Notes under the pieces: model-generated
Databases searched by the model: none
Told to the model about the DNA's origin: nothing
The model's input: the letters and a program-made list of their open reading frames with translations, nothing else
Program-made: the position numbers and the translations under genes
Shown here: positions 63,457 through 64,000 of the stretch, piece after piece
How the letters are laid out: each line of letters starts with the position of its first letter
Numbering within the stretch: position 1 is the stretch's first letter
Assembly: GCF_041146795.1 (NCBI RefSeq)
Contig: NC_135170.1
Coordinates: forward strand, 3,641,017-3,705,016
Direction: 5' to 3'
Length of the DNA stretch: 64,000 nucleotides
Origin: Maylandia zebra
Lineage: Eukaryota > Chordata > Actinopteri > Cichliformes > Cichlidae

Positions 63457-64000
63457 GGGTTTTTTCTTCTTTTCTTCTTTCTTTCACACGCCTGGTGGGC
63501 GGTGCCACCCGATCACAAGGGCTGGCAAGGCTTTCGGAGCCTGGGGAGCGGACACCCGCACAAAGGGTGGCCAGGCGGCCCGGTCCGGGTTTTTTCTTCT
63601 TTTCTTCTTTCTTTCACACGCCTGGTGGGCGGTGCCACCCGATCACAAGGGCTGGCAAGGCTTTCGGAGCCTGGGGAGCGGACACCCGCACAAAGGGTGG
63701 CCAGGCGGCCCGGTCCGGGTTTTTTCTTCTTTTCTTCTTTCTTTCACACGCCTGGTGGGCGGTGCCACCCGATCACAAGGGCTGGCAAGGCTTTCGGAGC
63801 CTGGGGAGCGGACACCCGCACAAAGGGTGGCCAGGCGGCCCGGTCCGGGTTTTTTCTTCTTTTCTTCTTTCTTTCACACGCCTGGTGGGCGGTGCCACCC
63901 GATCACAAGGGCTGGCAAGGCTTTCGGTGCCTGGGGAGCGGACACCCGCACAAAGGGTGGCCAGGCGGCCCGGTCCGGGTTTTTTCTTCTTTTCTTCTGT
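63457..64000. repeat. 130-bp tandem satellite, four copies plus a partial one
   Basis: Unit starts at 63457, 63587, 63717, 63847 and 63977, exactly 130 bases apart. Each has GGGTTTTTTCTTCTTTTCTT, then CACACGCCTGGTGGGCGGTG, GGCAAGGCTTTCGGAGCCTG and GCGGCCCGGTCC. Only one clear substitution (GGTGCC for GGAGCC, fourth copy) is seen. The array runs off the window edge. Confidence 0.98.

Noticed and set aside
63457-64000. Regular 130-bp array as a CRISPR or origin
   Set aside because: Whole unit is repeated without unique spacers; it is a plain satellite.

Overview
The window is vertebrate nuclear DNA, almost certainly from a ray-finned fish and plausibly a cichlid. The evidence is AT-rich non-coding DNA, GT-AG introns, many teleost-type transposon families (Tc1-like, hAT, piggyBac, Ty3/Gypsy, L2/Rex1-type and L1-type LINEs), long AC and GATA microsatellites, and vertebrate 5S rRNA genes. 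Host genes are sparse: most of the 64 kb is transposon inserted in transposon. The species assignment is inference.

Left part (1-8.4 kb): the last two exons of a 2-hydroxyacid oxidase (HAO1-like, peroxisomal, C-terminal SRM) lie at 123-192 and 8070-8137 on the + strand. The 7.9-kb intron between them holds a 4.75-kb hAT element with perfect 17-bp ends and a perfect 8-bp target duplication, itself filled with other elements, then Tc1-like and L1 relics.

8.5-21.6 kb: hAT debris, a 430-bp AC microsatellite, then one old Tc1-like element split into three pieces by a young Ty3/Gypsy element (10912-18454, - strand) and an L2-type LINE (about 18886-21267, + strand). The Gypsy copy has both LTRs, a 4-bp TTAA target duplication, a tRNA-His-like primer site, an open gag, an open 1564-residue pol and a polypurine tract. 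Gag and pol are in different frames, joined at a canonical UUUAAAC slippery site followed by a plausible pseudoknot.

21.7-36.5 kb: a complete non-autonomous hAT element (21765-23018), a LINE endonuclease fragment, a GATA/GATG microsatellite, and a four-exon asteroid-homolog (ASTE1-like, XPG/FEN-type nuclease) gene on the - strand (26191-28531) with a TATA box. A truncated LINE lies just upstream of it. Further repeats follow, including a 1.15-kb minisatellite of a 19/21-bp unit.

36.4-38.3 kb: a duplicated host-hAT junction joined to the 3' part of a piggyBac transposase, followed by two 5S rRNA genes head-to-head with mirror-image TATA boxes 31 bp upstream of each.

38.3-64 kb: long gene-poor stretches, a pair of 29-bp inverted ends bracketing 5.8 kb (42688-48468), hAT and Tc1 relics, a hAT with a piggyBac MITE nested inside (50125-51223), a hAT inserted in a Tc1 relic (52009-53840), a CRE/X-box promoter-like island near 49.4 kb, a candidate retroviral LTR, a decayed coiled-coil gene fragment and a 130-bp satellite running off the right edge (63457-64000), a dimer of which also lies at 55411. 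Apart from the two host protein genes and the 5S genes, the content is mobile DNA in successive layers, so the relative age of many insertions can be read from the nesting.
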